A stretch of 15,437 bases of DNA from DATCVA01 sp036567205 (lineage in GTDB: Bacteria > Pseudomonadota > Gammaproteobacteria > Burkholderiales > Burkholderiaceae_B), in NCBI GenBank assembly GCA_036567205.1, contig DATCVA010000059.1, positions 1-15,437 of the forward strand, in the 5' to 3' direction. This document shows positions 7,054-14,020 of the stretch, piece by piece. The notes under the pieces are model-generated. The model searched no databases and was not told where the DNA came from. It worked only from the letters and a program-made list of their open reading frames with translations. The number at the start of each line of letters is the position of its first letter. Positions within the stretch are counted from its first letter, which is position 1. Both the position numbers and the translations under genes were made by a program.

Positions 7054-8088
7054 ATGCTCGAGAATAAAGCGATAAGGTTACTGGGTTCATCAACTTTTTT
7101 CGATGCCTGTGGCGAGCGCATCAAAGCACTCGCCAGCGATGCCAATCGAATAATTGAGCCGGTGCTGGCCCCTGCCCATCCGTCTGACTCGCTTACGGCG
7201 TCCGCACTGTCTACTATCGACATCGCCTTTTATTCGCGCGACATATGGCTGGGCAGCACCATGTCGGTGCCCAGCCCAGCATCCAAGGCTTTTTTTTCGA
7301 CCGTCGACGCAGCGCCTAATTTGCACTGGCTTCATGTCACATCCGCAGGCTCAGACTTGGCGGTGTACCGCCCTACCCTGGCCCGCGGCATCTGCCTCAC
7401 AACGTCATCTGGCGCCAGCGCCAAACCCATAGCCCAAACCGCCGTCGCGGCCATTCTGGCCCAATCCCGGGCTTTTCCGCATTGGCTGGCTGCACAGGCC
7501 CAGCGCAACTGGGCCCCGCTAAGTGGTAGCCAAATACCCAAGAGCCTGGACGAACAAACCGCCCTGATTGTCGGGCTAGGCCCCATCGGCCAGGAAATAG
7601 GCCGTCTGCTACACACGGTCGGCTTGCGCACAGTAGGGGTTCGGCGAAGTATCGAAGCCATGCCTTTCTTCGATTCGGTTCATAGCTACTCGGAACTTTC
7701 CAGCTTATTAGGCCAGTGTGACTGGCTCGTGCTGGCCTGCCCGCTTACACCTGAAACGTGCGATTTAATTGATGCTCAAAGAATATCGCTGTTACCACTG
7801 GGGGCCAGTATCGTCAACGTCTCGCGCGGCGAGTTGCTTGATGAAAAAGCGCTATTAAGCGCCCTACGCAACGGCCAACTGGCCGGGGCCTATCTGGATG
7901 TCTTCCGAACCGAACCGCTACCCCAGGACTCGGAGCTCTGGGATACGCCTAATGTCTGGATTACCCCCCACAACTCAGCCACCTCCAGCGGATACCAAGA
8001 ACGAATCATCGAAATTTTTATAGGCAACCTGGCCAATTGGATAAATAAAAAACCCTTGGCCAACCAGGTCAAACTCAACGTCGCATAA
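7054..8088 (+). CDS. D-isomer-specific 2-hydroxyacid dehydrogenase, probably NADP-linked
   Basis: A 344-residue cytosolic reductase of the D-2-hydroxyacid dehydrogenase family. The Rossmann fingerprint is IVGLGPIGQEIG (172-183). The catalytic triad is visible: R258 in NVSRGELLDE, E287 in FRTEPLP and H306 in TPHNSA. The second beta strand of the nucleotide domain ends in VGVRRS (194-199) rather than in an Asp, which in this family favours NADP(H), as in glyoxylate/hydroxypyruvate reductases. The N-terminal domain is slightly longer than usual, with an unremarkable Ser-rich stretch. It lies 4 bp after the first dehydratase and 22 bp before a DapA-type lyase. It could interconvert a 2-keto acid and a D-2-hydroxy acid made in the same route, for example reducing glyoxylate, hydroxypyruvate or tartronate semialdehyde released by the lyase. 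That substrate is inferred. Confidence 0.85.
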   Translation: MLENKAIRLLGSSTFFDACGERIKALASDANRIIEPVLAPAHPSDSLTASALSTIDIAFYSRDIWLGSTMSVPSPASKAFFSTVDAAPNLHWLHVTSAGSDLAVYRPTLARGICLTTSSGASAKPIAQTAVAAILAQSRAFPHWLAAQAQRNWAPLSGSQIPKSLDEQTALIVGLGPIGQEIGRLLHTVGLRTVGVRRSIEAMPFFDSVHSYSELSSLLGQCDWLVLACPLTPETCDLIDAQRISLLPLGASIVNVSRGELLDEKALLSALRNGQLAGAYLDVFRTEPLPQDSELWDTPNVWITPHNSATSSGYQERIIEIFIGNLANWINKKPLANQVKLNVA

Positions 8089-8110
8089 CCCACTATTTTC
8101 TGGAGCAAAC

Positions 8111-9022
8111 ATGGCACCCTTAGAACGTATGGCAGGCGTCTTGGCGCCCGTCGTCACACCCTTCAAGAAAGACTTATCGGTTGATTCGGGCCGCTTCATT
8201 TCGCATTGCCAATGGTTGCTGGATAACGGATGCGCGGGCCTGGCGGTGTTTGGAACAAACAGCGAGGCCAACTCGCTGTCGGTAGCCGAAAAAATTAATT
8301 TGCTTGACGAGCTGGTTCAAGCGGGCATTCCCGCAAGCAAGCTAATGCCAGGCACAGGTTCGTGTTCGCTTCCCGATGCGGTGCAATTAACCTCGCATGC
8401 AGCCAAACTAGGCAGTTGCGGGGTGCTGATGTTGCCCCCTTTCTACTATAAGGGCGTCTCGGACGAAGGCCTGTATCGTTACTTCGGCGGCGTCATCGAA
8501 AGCGTCGCAAACGCTAGTCTACGCGTTTATCTTTACCATATACCTCCGGTTTCGCAGGTTCCTATTTCATTGGCACTGACTGAACGCTTATTGCGCGACT
8601 ACCCTGGCAACGTCGTGGGACTAAAAGATTCGTCGGGTGACTGGAGCAATACCCAGGCTTTTCTCACGCAGTTCGCCTCTACCGGCTTCGACGTCTTCGC
8701 AGGAAGCGAAGTTTTTTTGCTAAAAAATATGCGAAATGGCGGTAAAGGCTGCATTACCGCCACCGGAAACGTGAACCCCGGCCCTATCAATGCGGTCTAT
8801 CAGAATTGGCAAGCCGGCAACGCTGACGAGCTTCAGGCCAAAATCGACCATATACGGCAGATGGTGCAAAAGTACCCCATGATTCCCGCCCTGAAAGCGA
8901 TTATTGCTCACTTCAACAATGATGCTGACTGGCGCACCGTCAGACCGCCGCTGGTAGAAATGACGCCAGGCCACGAGCGTGAGTTAATACAAGAACTGTC
9001 CGAAAGCGGATTCAAGCTGTAG
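8111..9022 (+). CDS. DapA-family class I lyase/dehydratase
   Basis: A 303-residue (beta/alpha)8 enzyme of the dihydrodipicolinate synthase/N-acetylneuraminate lyase family. The Schiff-base lysine is K172 in VVGLKDSSGD, and the helper tyrosine is Y142 in VYLYHIPP. The substrate-carboxylate loop, GTTGE in lysine-biosynthetic DapA, reads GTNSE (48-52), and the barrel start is GVLAPVVTPF. The changed loop and the catabolic neighbours argue against lysine synthesis and for a 2-keto-3-deoxy-acid aldolase or a 5-keto-4-deoxy-glucarate-type dehydratase. The start is supported by TGGAG 7 bases before the ATG. It follows the 2-hydroxyacid dehydrogenase by 22 bp and precedes the second mandelate-racemase-type gene by 76 bp. 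I infer that it cleaves or dehydrates the keto acid produced by one of the two flanking dehydratases. Confidence 0.87.
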   Translation: MAPLERMAGVLAPVVTPFKKDLSVDSGRFISHCQWLLDNGCAGLAVFGTNSEANSLSVAEKINLLDELVQAGIPASKLMPGTGSCSLPDAVQLTSHAAKLGSCGVLMLPPFYYKGVSDEGLYRYFGGVIESVANASLRVYLYHIPPVSQVPISLALTERLLRDYPGNVVGLKDSSGDWSNTQAFLTQFASTGFDVFAGSEVFLLKNMRNGGKGCITATGNVNPGPINAVYQNWQAGNADELQAKIDHIRQMVQKYPMIPALKAIIAHFNNDADWRTVRPPLVEMTPGHERELIQELSESGFKL

Positions 9023-9098
9023 CGTAGTCGTTAAGACTAAGCACATCGTTGCCCCCCAACTTATAAACATATCGATTATTTTCAGGATACCCGTAACA

Positions 9099-10223
9099 AT
9101 GAAAATCACCGCTGTTGAAACACTCGAGCTTGAAGCACCGCTGGAAAAACCTTGGAAGATTGCAACCTTTACACTGAAATCGTTAACCGCCACTCTGGTG
9201 CGTATACAAACTGACGACGGCGTAAGCGGCATAGGCGAATGTATTGCCCGTTTAGGTCCTGGTGTAACCGCAGCCATTATTAATGAAATTCTGAAACCGG
9301 TGCTACTGGGTCGCGATCCAAACGATATTGAAGCCATCTGGGAGGACATGTACAGCACAATGCGGGCACGCGGGCACTCACGCGGCTTCCTGCTAGAAGC
9401 AATAAGCGGTGTCGACATTGCACTTTGGGACTTACTGGGAAAAGCGGCCAACAAGCCCACATGGCAGTTGCTGGCCGGGCATGGACGGCGCTCGCTACCC
9501 GCCTATGCCTCCTCCATTTTGCTGGATACTCCCGACGTGATGGCGCAAGAAGCCATTAACCTGGTGCAGAACGGATACAACGCCATCAAGCTGAAAGTAG
9601 GCCAGAGCGTACGCGCCGACATTCCTCGCATTGAAGCCGTGCGCGCAGCGGTGGGCAACGATATTGAACTAATGCTCGACGCAAATGCTGGCTACGACGC
9701 GACATCAGCCATTCAAGTAGGCCGCGCCGCTGAAAAACTGGGCATCTACTGGCTTGAAGAGCCCGTCCTGGCCGACGACTTAGGTGGCTATGCGCGAGTG
9801 CGTAGCGCCGTCAAAGACATACGCATTGCTGCCGGCGAAGGCGAGTTCACATCGTCCGGCTTCCGGCCTTTTTTTGAACAAGGCCTGCTAGACATTGCCC
9901 AACCAGACATCGCCCGCGCAGGTGGCTTTACGGGCTGCCGGCGCGTCGCTGCCTATGCAAACGCCTATAACATCGCTGTTGCCCCCCATACGGGTGCATC
10001 GGGCCCAATTTGCATCGCAGCATCATTGCATCTGGGGGCCGCTATTCCCAACTTTCTTATCTTCGAAAACATGTACATCTACAACCCGCTGCTTGAAATA
10101 TTCAGCGAGCCCATTGCCCAGCCGGTTAAGAGCCAAATCGCTGTGCCTACCAAACCAGGGCTGGGCATTGCGCTGGATAATGAACAACTGAAGCGCTTCA
10201 GCCGCAATGGGGGTTGGCGCTAG
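9099..10223 (+). CDS. Enolase-superfamily enzyme, mandelate racemase subgroup (second)
   Basis: A 374-residue paralogue of the enzyme at 5901, but clearly diverged from it. Catalytic residues are K164-L-K166 (AIKLKVG), metal ligands D194 (MLDANAGYD), E220 (WLEEP) and E247 (AAGEGEF), and the dyad D270 (AQPDIARAGG) and H297 (VAPHTG). Their numbering nearly coincides with that of mandelate racemase itself. The HTGAS stretch after the dyad His and the hydrophobic C-terminal cap (IFENMYIYNP) differ from the first paralogue, so a different substrate or stereochemistry is likely. The 76-bp gap upstream is the longest between enzyme genes of this block and could carry its own weak promoter, though I see no good -35/-10 pair. 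AGGA lies 11 bases before the ATG. Its TAG overlaps the stop of the convergent MaoC-like gene in the tetramer CTAG. Confidence 0.88.
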   Translation: MKITAVETLELEAPLEKPWKIATFTLKSLTATLVRIQTDDGVSGIGECIARLGPGVTAAIINEILKPVLLGRDPNDIEAIWEDMYSTMRARGHSRGFLLEAISGVDIALWDLLGKAANKPTWQLLAGHGRRSLPAYASSILLDTPDVMAQEAINLVQNGYNAIKLKVGQSVRADIPRIEAVRAAVGNDIELMLDANAGYDATSAIQVGRAAEKLGIYWLEEPVLADDLGGYARVRSAVKDIRIAAGEGEFTSSGFRPFFEQGLLDIAQPDIARAGGFTGCRRVAAYANAYNIAVAPHTGASGPICIAASLHLGAAIPNFLIFENMYIYNPLLEIFSEPIAQPVKSQIAVPTKPGLGIALDNEQLKRFSRNGGWR

Positions 10224-10693
10224 GCGCGCACCATCAGCACATAATCGAATGTCATCACTACTGCACCAGACTGGTTAAAAACTTCAACCGCAAGTTCCAG
10301 TATCCCTCTGTCTGAGGCAGATGTGCGACGCTTCAATACCACTGTTGCACGGGCGTTGATGGTATCGCCTGCGCAAACCGGTTTAATCGCGCGAACCTTG
10401 TCGATCCCCACCATCGCAATTGTAATTGTGCTGTAGATCAAGGTTGAGCTGAGCTGACCGATCGCATACGAAATGATTACCGCTCCGGGAAGCAGCACCC
10501 CGGGGAACTGGGTATTTTCCGCCACCCACTGGGAATTCGTATGCAATGGCTGATGAAAGCCCGTTGTCATGGCCGTAATCATGACGATTTCCGCCTCGGT
10601 GATTGTTCGGCCAAATCCTTGAAAGGTTGAGCCAACTTCAATATCGTCATAACTGTGCCACTGTGTGGCTATAGTCGTCGAGATCATTCGCAT
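10220..10693 (-). CDS. MaoC-like hot-dog fold protein lacking the catalytic Asp
   Basis: A 157-residue single hot-dog domain protein of the MaoC/(R)-enoyl hydratase type. The hydratase motif G-D-x-N-P-I-H-x-D appears as GFHQPLHTN (45-53): His51 is kept but the catalytic Asp is Phe46. The following segment FPGVLLPGAVIISYAIG corresponds to the usual helix entrance, and VRAIKPVCAGDTINARATV is typical of the family's second half. Family members hydrate enoyl-CoA or act as thioesterase-like or binding domains; without the Asp, normal hydratase chemistry is doubtful. It is last in a minus-strand operon after a Bug protein and an alpha/beta hydrolase, 64 bp from the latter. The first ATG is used here, but the ATG two codons later is equally possible and no strong ribosome site is seen. 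Confidence 0.8.
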   Translation of the reverse strand: MRMISTTIATQWHSYDDIEVGSTFQGFGRTITEAEIVMITAMTTGFHQPLHTNSQWVAENTQFPGVLLPGAVIISYAIGQLSSTLIYSTITIAMVGIDKVRAIKPVCAGDTINARATVVLKRRTSASDRGILELAVEVFNQSGAVVMTFDYVLMVRA

Positions 10694-10757
10694 AATTCCG
10701 TCACAAAACTGGATGGAGTAGAGTAACTGCTTGGGCTGGTTTGTTACTGGTTAACAA

Positions 10758-11552
10758 TTACTGAAACCGCATCACGCATTCCGCCACCTTTAAGGGTTTG
10801 ACCTCGGGTATATAGTGATCGCTTCCTTCTATTTGTATCGCCTCGATATCAGGACGCAACTGTTGCGTTTTACGCCATGCATCTTCGCTAACGAGTTTGC
10901 TTACAGCACCACGCACCAGAATAGCAGGCTGTTTTAGACTAGCCACCGCGTCCTCGAGATTGCCTTTGAGTCCTGCGGCCGTAAGCTGCATCGCGCGGTT
11001 GTCGGCAAGAGGCCACCATCCGTCAGATGTTTCCTTGTAGCCACGATATGCTCTGCGGTCAATGGCATCCGCAGGCAATAACGGATACCGACCTGCCAGG
11101 TACGATTTAATCTCCTCTATGCTTGCGAAAGACCGATACCCCCCGACAACCCGCTCTTCCAATTGCGTAAGCACTTCAGGCTCGATGAAGGGCGTGAAAT
11201 CTAAAGCGACTACGGCGGCCACATGTTCAGGATATCGATTGGCCGCAACAAATGCATTGCGTGCACCCAAAGAATGGCCCAGGAGGATCGCGGGGCCGCA
11301 GTCCAAATGTTCGATCAGCGCAGCAACATCTGCCGCGTAATCCTCGCCCTCGTACCGATCCGGTCGCCCGCTTCGTCCGTGTCCGCGTTGATCAATACTG
11401 ACAACATGAAAATTCGCTGCCAGTTTCTTTGCGATTGGCTCGAAGACGTATGCGTTTCCCGTGATGCCGTGCATACAAATAACCGGCGTTCCGGTGCCCA
11501 CAGAAACTCCGAAAATCGACGTAGTATCTAATTGATATAGATGTTCTTGCAT
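10758..11552 (-). CDS. Alpha/beta hydrolase
   Basis: A 264-residue soluble alpha/beta hydrolase. The oxyanion loop is CMHGITGN (26-33), the following strand motif is SIDQRGHGRSGRPD (52-65), the nucleophile elbow is LLGHSLGARN with Ser94, and the catalytic His is H246 in EGSDHYIPE. The acid is less clear: the usual site after strand 7 (LVRGAVSKLVSEDA, 212-225) has no Asp at the standard position, leaving D118 (VALDFTP) or D224 as candidates. Relatives hydrolyse esters, lactones, C-C bonds or enol-lactones in aromatic and sugar-acid catabolism. TAGGA lies about 10 bases before the ATG. It sits between a Bug protein (42 bp upstream) and a MaoC-like protein, so it probably acts on the acid that the binding protein imports. 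Substrate not determinable. Confidence 0.85.
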   Translation of the reverse strand: MQEHLYQLDTTSIFGVSVGTGTPVICMHGITGNAYVFEPIAKKLAANFHVVSIDQRGHGRSGRPDRYEGEDYAADVAALIEHLDCGPAILLGHSLGARNAFVAANRYPEHVAAVVALDFTPFIEPEVLTQLEERVVGGYRSFASIEEIKSYLAGRYPLLPADAIDRRAYRGYKETSDGWWPLADNRAMQLTAAGLKGNLEDAVASLKQPAILVRGAVSKLVSEDAWRKTQQLRPDIEAIQIEGSDHYIPEVKPLKVAECVMRFQ

Positions 11553-11594
11553 ATCTTGATTCCTAACTTTGCACTAAGTTTGAACAGGTCAGAC

Positions 11595-12566
11595 TCATTC
11601 AATTTTGATGTTGGCCTTCTTGATCACTTCACCCCATTTTTTTATTTCGTTCCGCAGAAACGACTCAAACTCCTGGGGAGTATTTCCCACCGGTTCGGCG
11701 CCTAGCGCCTCCAATTGCGCGCGCACCGTTGGAGTAGCAAGCGTGGCAGCCAAATCACGTTGCATGCGATTGATCGCTTCGGGCGGGGTTCCGGCAGGGG
11801 CAAAAAAACCATTGAAGTCATACACTTCAAACCCTGGTAATCCAGACTCAGCAATCGTAGGTACGTCCGGCAAAAGCGGAGACCGGGCATTGCCGGCAAG
11901 CGCAATCGCCTTAAGGCGGCCAGCTTTGATATGAGGGGCCGCAGAAGCCAAAAAGGCAAAAAATACGGGAACATGCCCGGCCACAACATCTGCAAGCGCC
12001 GGACCGCCGCCTTTGTACGGCACGTGGGTCATTTTGATACCAGTGCGGTCTTTGAACATTTCGCCAGCTAAATGCTGTGCAGATCCGTTACCTGACGAGG
12101 CGTAGGCCAGATCTCCATTTTTTGACTTGGCGTAAGCAATGAACTCTTGAACCGTTGATACAGGGACAGATGGATTTACAACCAGAACATTCGGTGCCTG
12201 CAGCACTTGAGTGACCGGAACCAAGTCCTTAAGTGGCGTGTAAGGCATATTGGCATACAAGCTAGGATTGACAGCGGCCGTTGTGATGTCAAAAAGGTAG
12301 GTATAGCCATCAGCCCGCTGGTCAGCGACATATTTACCGGCAATCATTCCCGAGGCCCCGGGCTTGTTATCAACAATTATGGTTTGCCCCAATCTCTTGC
12401 TTAGTTCCGGCACCAGTAAACGGGCGGTTACATCCGCCCCGCCTCCGGGAGAGGTGCTTACAACAAGATGGATGGGTTTGTCGGGATAGGCCGCCAATAC
12501 GGGCGAACTACCGACAACGGCTAAAGCAGCGCATAAAAGCGTTATAAGTCTGGATGATGCAAACAT
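11595..12566 (-). CDS. Periplasmic solute-binding protein, Bug/TctC family (third)
   Basis: A 323-residue Bug receptor. The start at 12566 is chosen because AAGGAG lies 5 bases upstream on this strand and translation then opens with a signal peptide (FASSR, hydrophobic core, SSPVLA|AYPDK, cleavage near 25). The frame stays open upstream to 12632 but adds only non-signal residues. The mature protein has AYPDKPIHLVVSTSPGGGADV, GQTIIVDNKPGASGMIAG, YASSGNGSAQHLAGEM and MTHVPYKGGGPALADV, the standard family segments. It leads a minus-strand operon with the alpha/beta hydrolase and MaoC-like genes and diverges from a GntR gene. The 135-bp region between them holds a palindromic operator, so its transcription is probably controlled by that regulator. 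It is not obviously a recent copy of either other Bug protein. Ligand unknown. Confidence 0.9.
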   Translation of the reverse strand: MFASSRLITLLCAALAVVGSSPVLAAYPDKPIHLVVSTSPGGGADVTARLLVPELSKRLGQTIIVDNKPGASGMIAGKYVADQRADGYTYLFDITTAAVNPSLYANMPYTPLKDLVPVTQVLQAPNVLVVNPSVPVSTVQEFIAYAKSKNGDLAYASSGNGSAQHLAGEMFKDRTGIKMTHVPYKGGGPALADVVAGHVPVFFAFLASAAPHIKAGRLKAIALAGNARSPLLPDVPTIAESGLPGFEVYDFNGFFAPAGTPPEAINRMQRDLAATLATPTVRAQLEALGAEPVGNTPQEFESFLRNEIKKWGEVIKKANIKIE

Positions 12567-12636
12567 GACGTACTCCTTGGGTGACAAAGGGTTCGATACT
12601 GCAGCGATAAAAATACAAGGCCTCCATACCAACCTA

Positions 12637-12664
12637 TTGACATATTGTCTGACAATATATAAAT
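12637..12664 (+). promoter_or_regulatory. Promoter of the second GntR gene
   Basis: TTGACA (12637-12642) is followed by the AT-rich -10 candidates TATAAA (12658-12663, 15-bp spacer) or ATAAAT (12659-12664, 16-bp spacer). Transcription would start roughly 30 bases before the ATG at 12702. The spacer is filled by a palindrome. No convincing promoter was found for the divergent Bug gene, although it must lie in the same 135-bp region. Confidence 0.6.
12642..12658. promoter_or_regulatory. GntR-type operator in the divergent promoter region
   Basis: ATATTGTC-T-GACAATAT is a perfect 8-1-8 palindrome between the divergent Bug and GntR genes. It shares the 11-bp core TTGTCTGACAA with the operator at 4121-4135 and has the same placement: its centre is 13 bases after the start of TTGACA. 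The flanking bases differ (AT here, GG/CC there), so the match reflects the core rather than a duplicated promoter. Confidence 0.72.
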
Positions 12665-12701
12665 TGATGTCAATCTCTTTTCAAAGGCAATCGGACAACG
12701 A

Positions 12702-13388
12702 ATGGTTTCTAAATCGACAAATCCCGCTGCCCAGCCGTTTAAGGTATTAGCCGTTGCGGCGCCAGTACGCGCACAGGTGGTTGCGAATTTACGCATGGCC
12801 ATTCTTACCGGGCGGTTTCAACCTGGCGAACGCTTAGTCGAGGCCACATTGTGCGATTTACTGCAAGTCAGCCGCGCTTCGCTGCGCGAAGCGTTGCGGC
12901 AGCTGGAGGCTGAAAAGTTAATCACCATTACGCCATTTAAGGGTCCCACCGTTACCGCAATGACCATGGCGAGTGCAGAGCAGATTTACGAGATGCGCGC
13001 CCTATTAGAGGCTCATGCAGCAAAACGCTTCGCAACGGCTGCATCTGCGGAAGATATTGCAACTATGCGGGAAGCATTAACGCGATTCGAAAAAGCCGTA
13101 CACGATAACGATGCCATGGCGCGAATTGAAGCGACGGATGATTTTTATATGCCCATGCTCAATTCCTGGGGCAATGAAGTCGTCATTGAAACCTTAAAGA
13201 ACCTTCAAGGCCGCATTAATTTTCTGCGCTATAAATCAATGTCCTCACCGGAACGGTCGGCCGTTAGCTTAAAAGAGATGGGCGCAATCTTGGACGCAAT
13301 AGAAAATCGATCACCATCCATGGCGGCCGCAGCTGCCAAATTTCACGTAGAACGGGCACGAGACGCTGCCAAAAAAATGCTGGAGTAA
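12702..13388 (+). CDS. GntR-family regulator, FadR subfamily, FCD domain with altered metal site
   Basis: A 228-residue transcription factor. The winged helix-turn-helix is at about 22-87, with GERLVEATLCDLLQVSRASLREALRQLE, and the FCD domain is at about 93-220. The metal-binding set of FCD regulators is incomplete. The D-x3-H motif reads DDFYM (146-150), with Tyr149 for His, and the His of the usual E-H-x-A-I-L-D-A-I block is Met193 in KEMGAILDAI; only H215 remains in KFHVERA. It therefore probably senses its effector without a bound metal, or binds a different class of ligand from the regulator at 4175. It diverges from the third Bug gene, and its stop is 2 bp before the AA_synth gene, which must be cotranscribed. 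The palindrome in its own promoter suggests autoregulation and control of the divergent operon. Confidence 0.9.
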   Translation: MVSKSTNPAAQPFKVLAVAAPVRAQVVANLRMAILTGRFQPGERLVEATLCDLLQVSRASLREALRQLEAEKLITITPFKGPTVTAMTMASAEQIYEMRALLEAHAAKRFATAASAEDIATMREALTRFEKAVHDNDAMARIEATDDFYMPMLNSWGNEVVIETLKNLQGRINFLRYKSMSSPERSAVSLKEMGAILDAIENRSPSMAAAAAKFHVERARDAAKKMLE

Positions 13389-13390
13389 AC

Positions 13391-13966
13391 ATGCAATTAC
13401 CAATTAAACGCTGGCTAACCTTCATTGAAGAAACACCGGGCGAAGACGAAAGCCAAGCACCTTTAAGAAAGGTGGCAATAGGAGTCGTCCTGGACAACCC
13501 CTATGCCGGACGCGGCTTCGTTGAAGATCTAAAACCATTGGTCCAGGCGAGCATTGATCTGGGACGCCAAATTGGGGAAGTCGCAGCGGAAACCATGAAG
13601 TCATATGGCGTGCAAAGCTACGGAAAGGCCGGGCTTGTTGGCATAAATGGAGAGCAAGAACACGTTAATGCACTTCTAACCAGCGAATTTGCCGATCCAA
13701 TTCGTAAGGCCATCGGTGGCGGAAAAGCCTGGATATCGTCGGTCACAAAGCGTGCGTCGGCCGGCGATTCCATAGATATACCGCTGGCGCATAAGGACGC
13801 GGTTTATGTCAGATCGCACTACAACAGCATCACGGTCACATTCGCTGATGTACCGGCCCCGGACGAAGTCGTAATTCTTATGGGGTTCGCCAACCGAGGA
13901 AGAATACACGCCCGCGTTGGCGGTATTCAACATGCTGACGTTAAAGGTTTGGACGGACTAACTTAA
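13391..13966 (+). CDS. AA_synth (DUF1185, PF06684) family protein of unknown function
   Basis: A 191-residue protein of the 'amino acid synthesis' family PF06684, a name of historical origin. Recognisable features are the opening RWLTFIEETPGEDE, KVAIGVVLDNPYAGRG, the Gly-rich middle GKAGLVGINGEQEHVNALL, IRKAIGGGKAWISSVTK, and the end segment VILMGFANRGRIHARVGG. A family member from Bordetella was solved as a structural-genomics target with, as I recall, a chorismate-mutase-like (AroH-type) trimeric fold; no reaction is established. There is no signal peptide. The start ATG is 2 bp after the GntR stop, so it is translationally coupled to the regulator. Its context with a Bug protein, a hydrolase and a MaoC-like protein suggests a catabolic or ligand-processing role rather than biosynthesis. 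That role is inference. Confidence 0.85.
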   Translation: MQLPIKRWLTFIEETPGEDESQAPLRKVAIGVVLDNPYAGRGFVEDLKPLVQASIDLGRQIGEVAAETMKSYGVQSYGKAGLVGINGEQEHVNALLTSEFADPIRKAIGGGKAWISSVTKRASAGDSIDIPLAHKDAVYVRSHYNSITVTFADVPAPDEVVILMGFANRGRIHARVGGIQHADVKGLDGLT

Positions 13967-13987
13967 AGACGAGAATCAAGTTAATCT

Positions 13988-14019
13988 TGCGGGGACGTCA
14001 CTACACAATTCTCCCCGCA
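13988..14019. repeat. 8-bp inverted repeat just before rmlD
   Basis: TGCGGGGA (13988-13995) and TCCCCGCA (14012-14019) are exact complements with a 16-base loop. The right arm ends one base before the rmlD ATG, in the place where a ribosome-binding site would be expected. No T-run follows on either strand, so it is not a normal intrinsic terminator. It might regulate rmlD translation or mark a junction between the catabolic cluster and older DNA. Confidence 0.5.
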
Positions 14020-14020
14020 C

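Noticed and set aside
8111..9022. Lysine-biosynthetic dapA
   Set aside because: The substrate loop is GTNSE instead of GTTGE and the gene lies in a catabolic operon.
9023..9098. Separate promoter for the second mandelate-racemase-type gene
   Set aside because: The gap has AT-rich stretches, but I could not find a -35/-10 pair with acceptable spacing.
12567..12632. N-terminal extension of the third Bug protein
   Set aside because: The ATG at 12566 has AAGGAG at good spacing and directly begins a signal peptide; the extension runs toward the promoter region.
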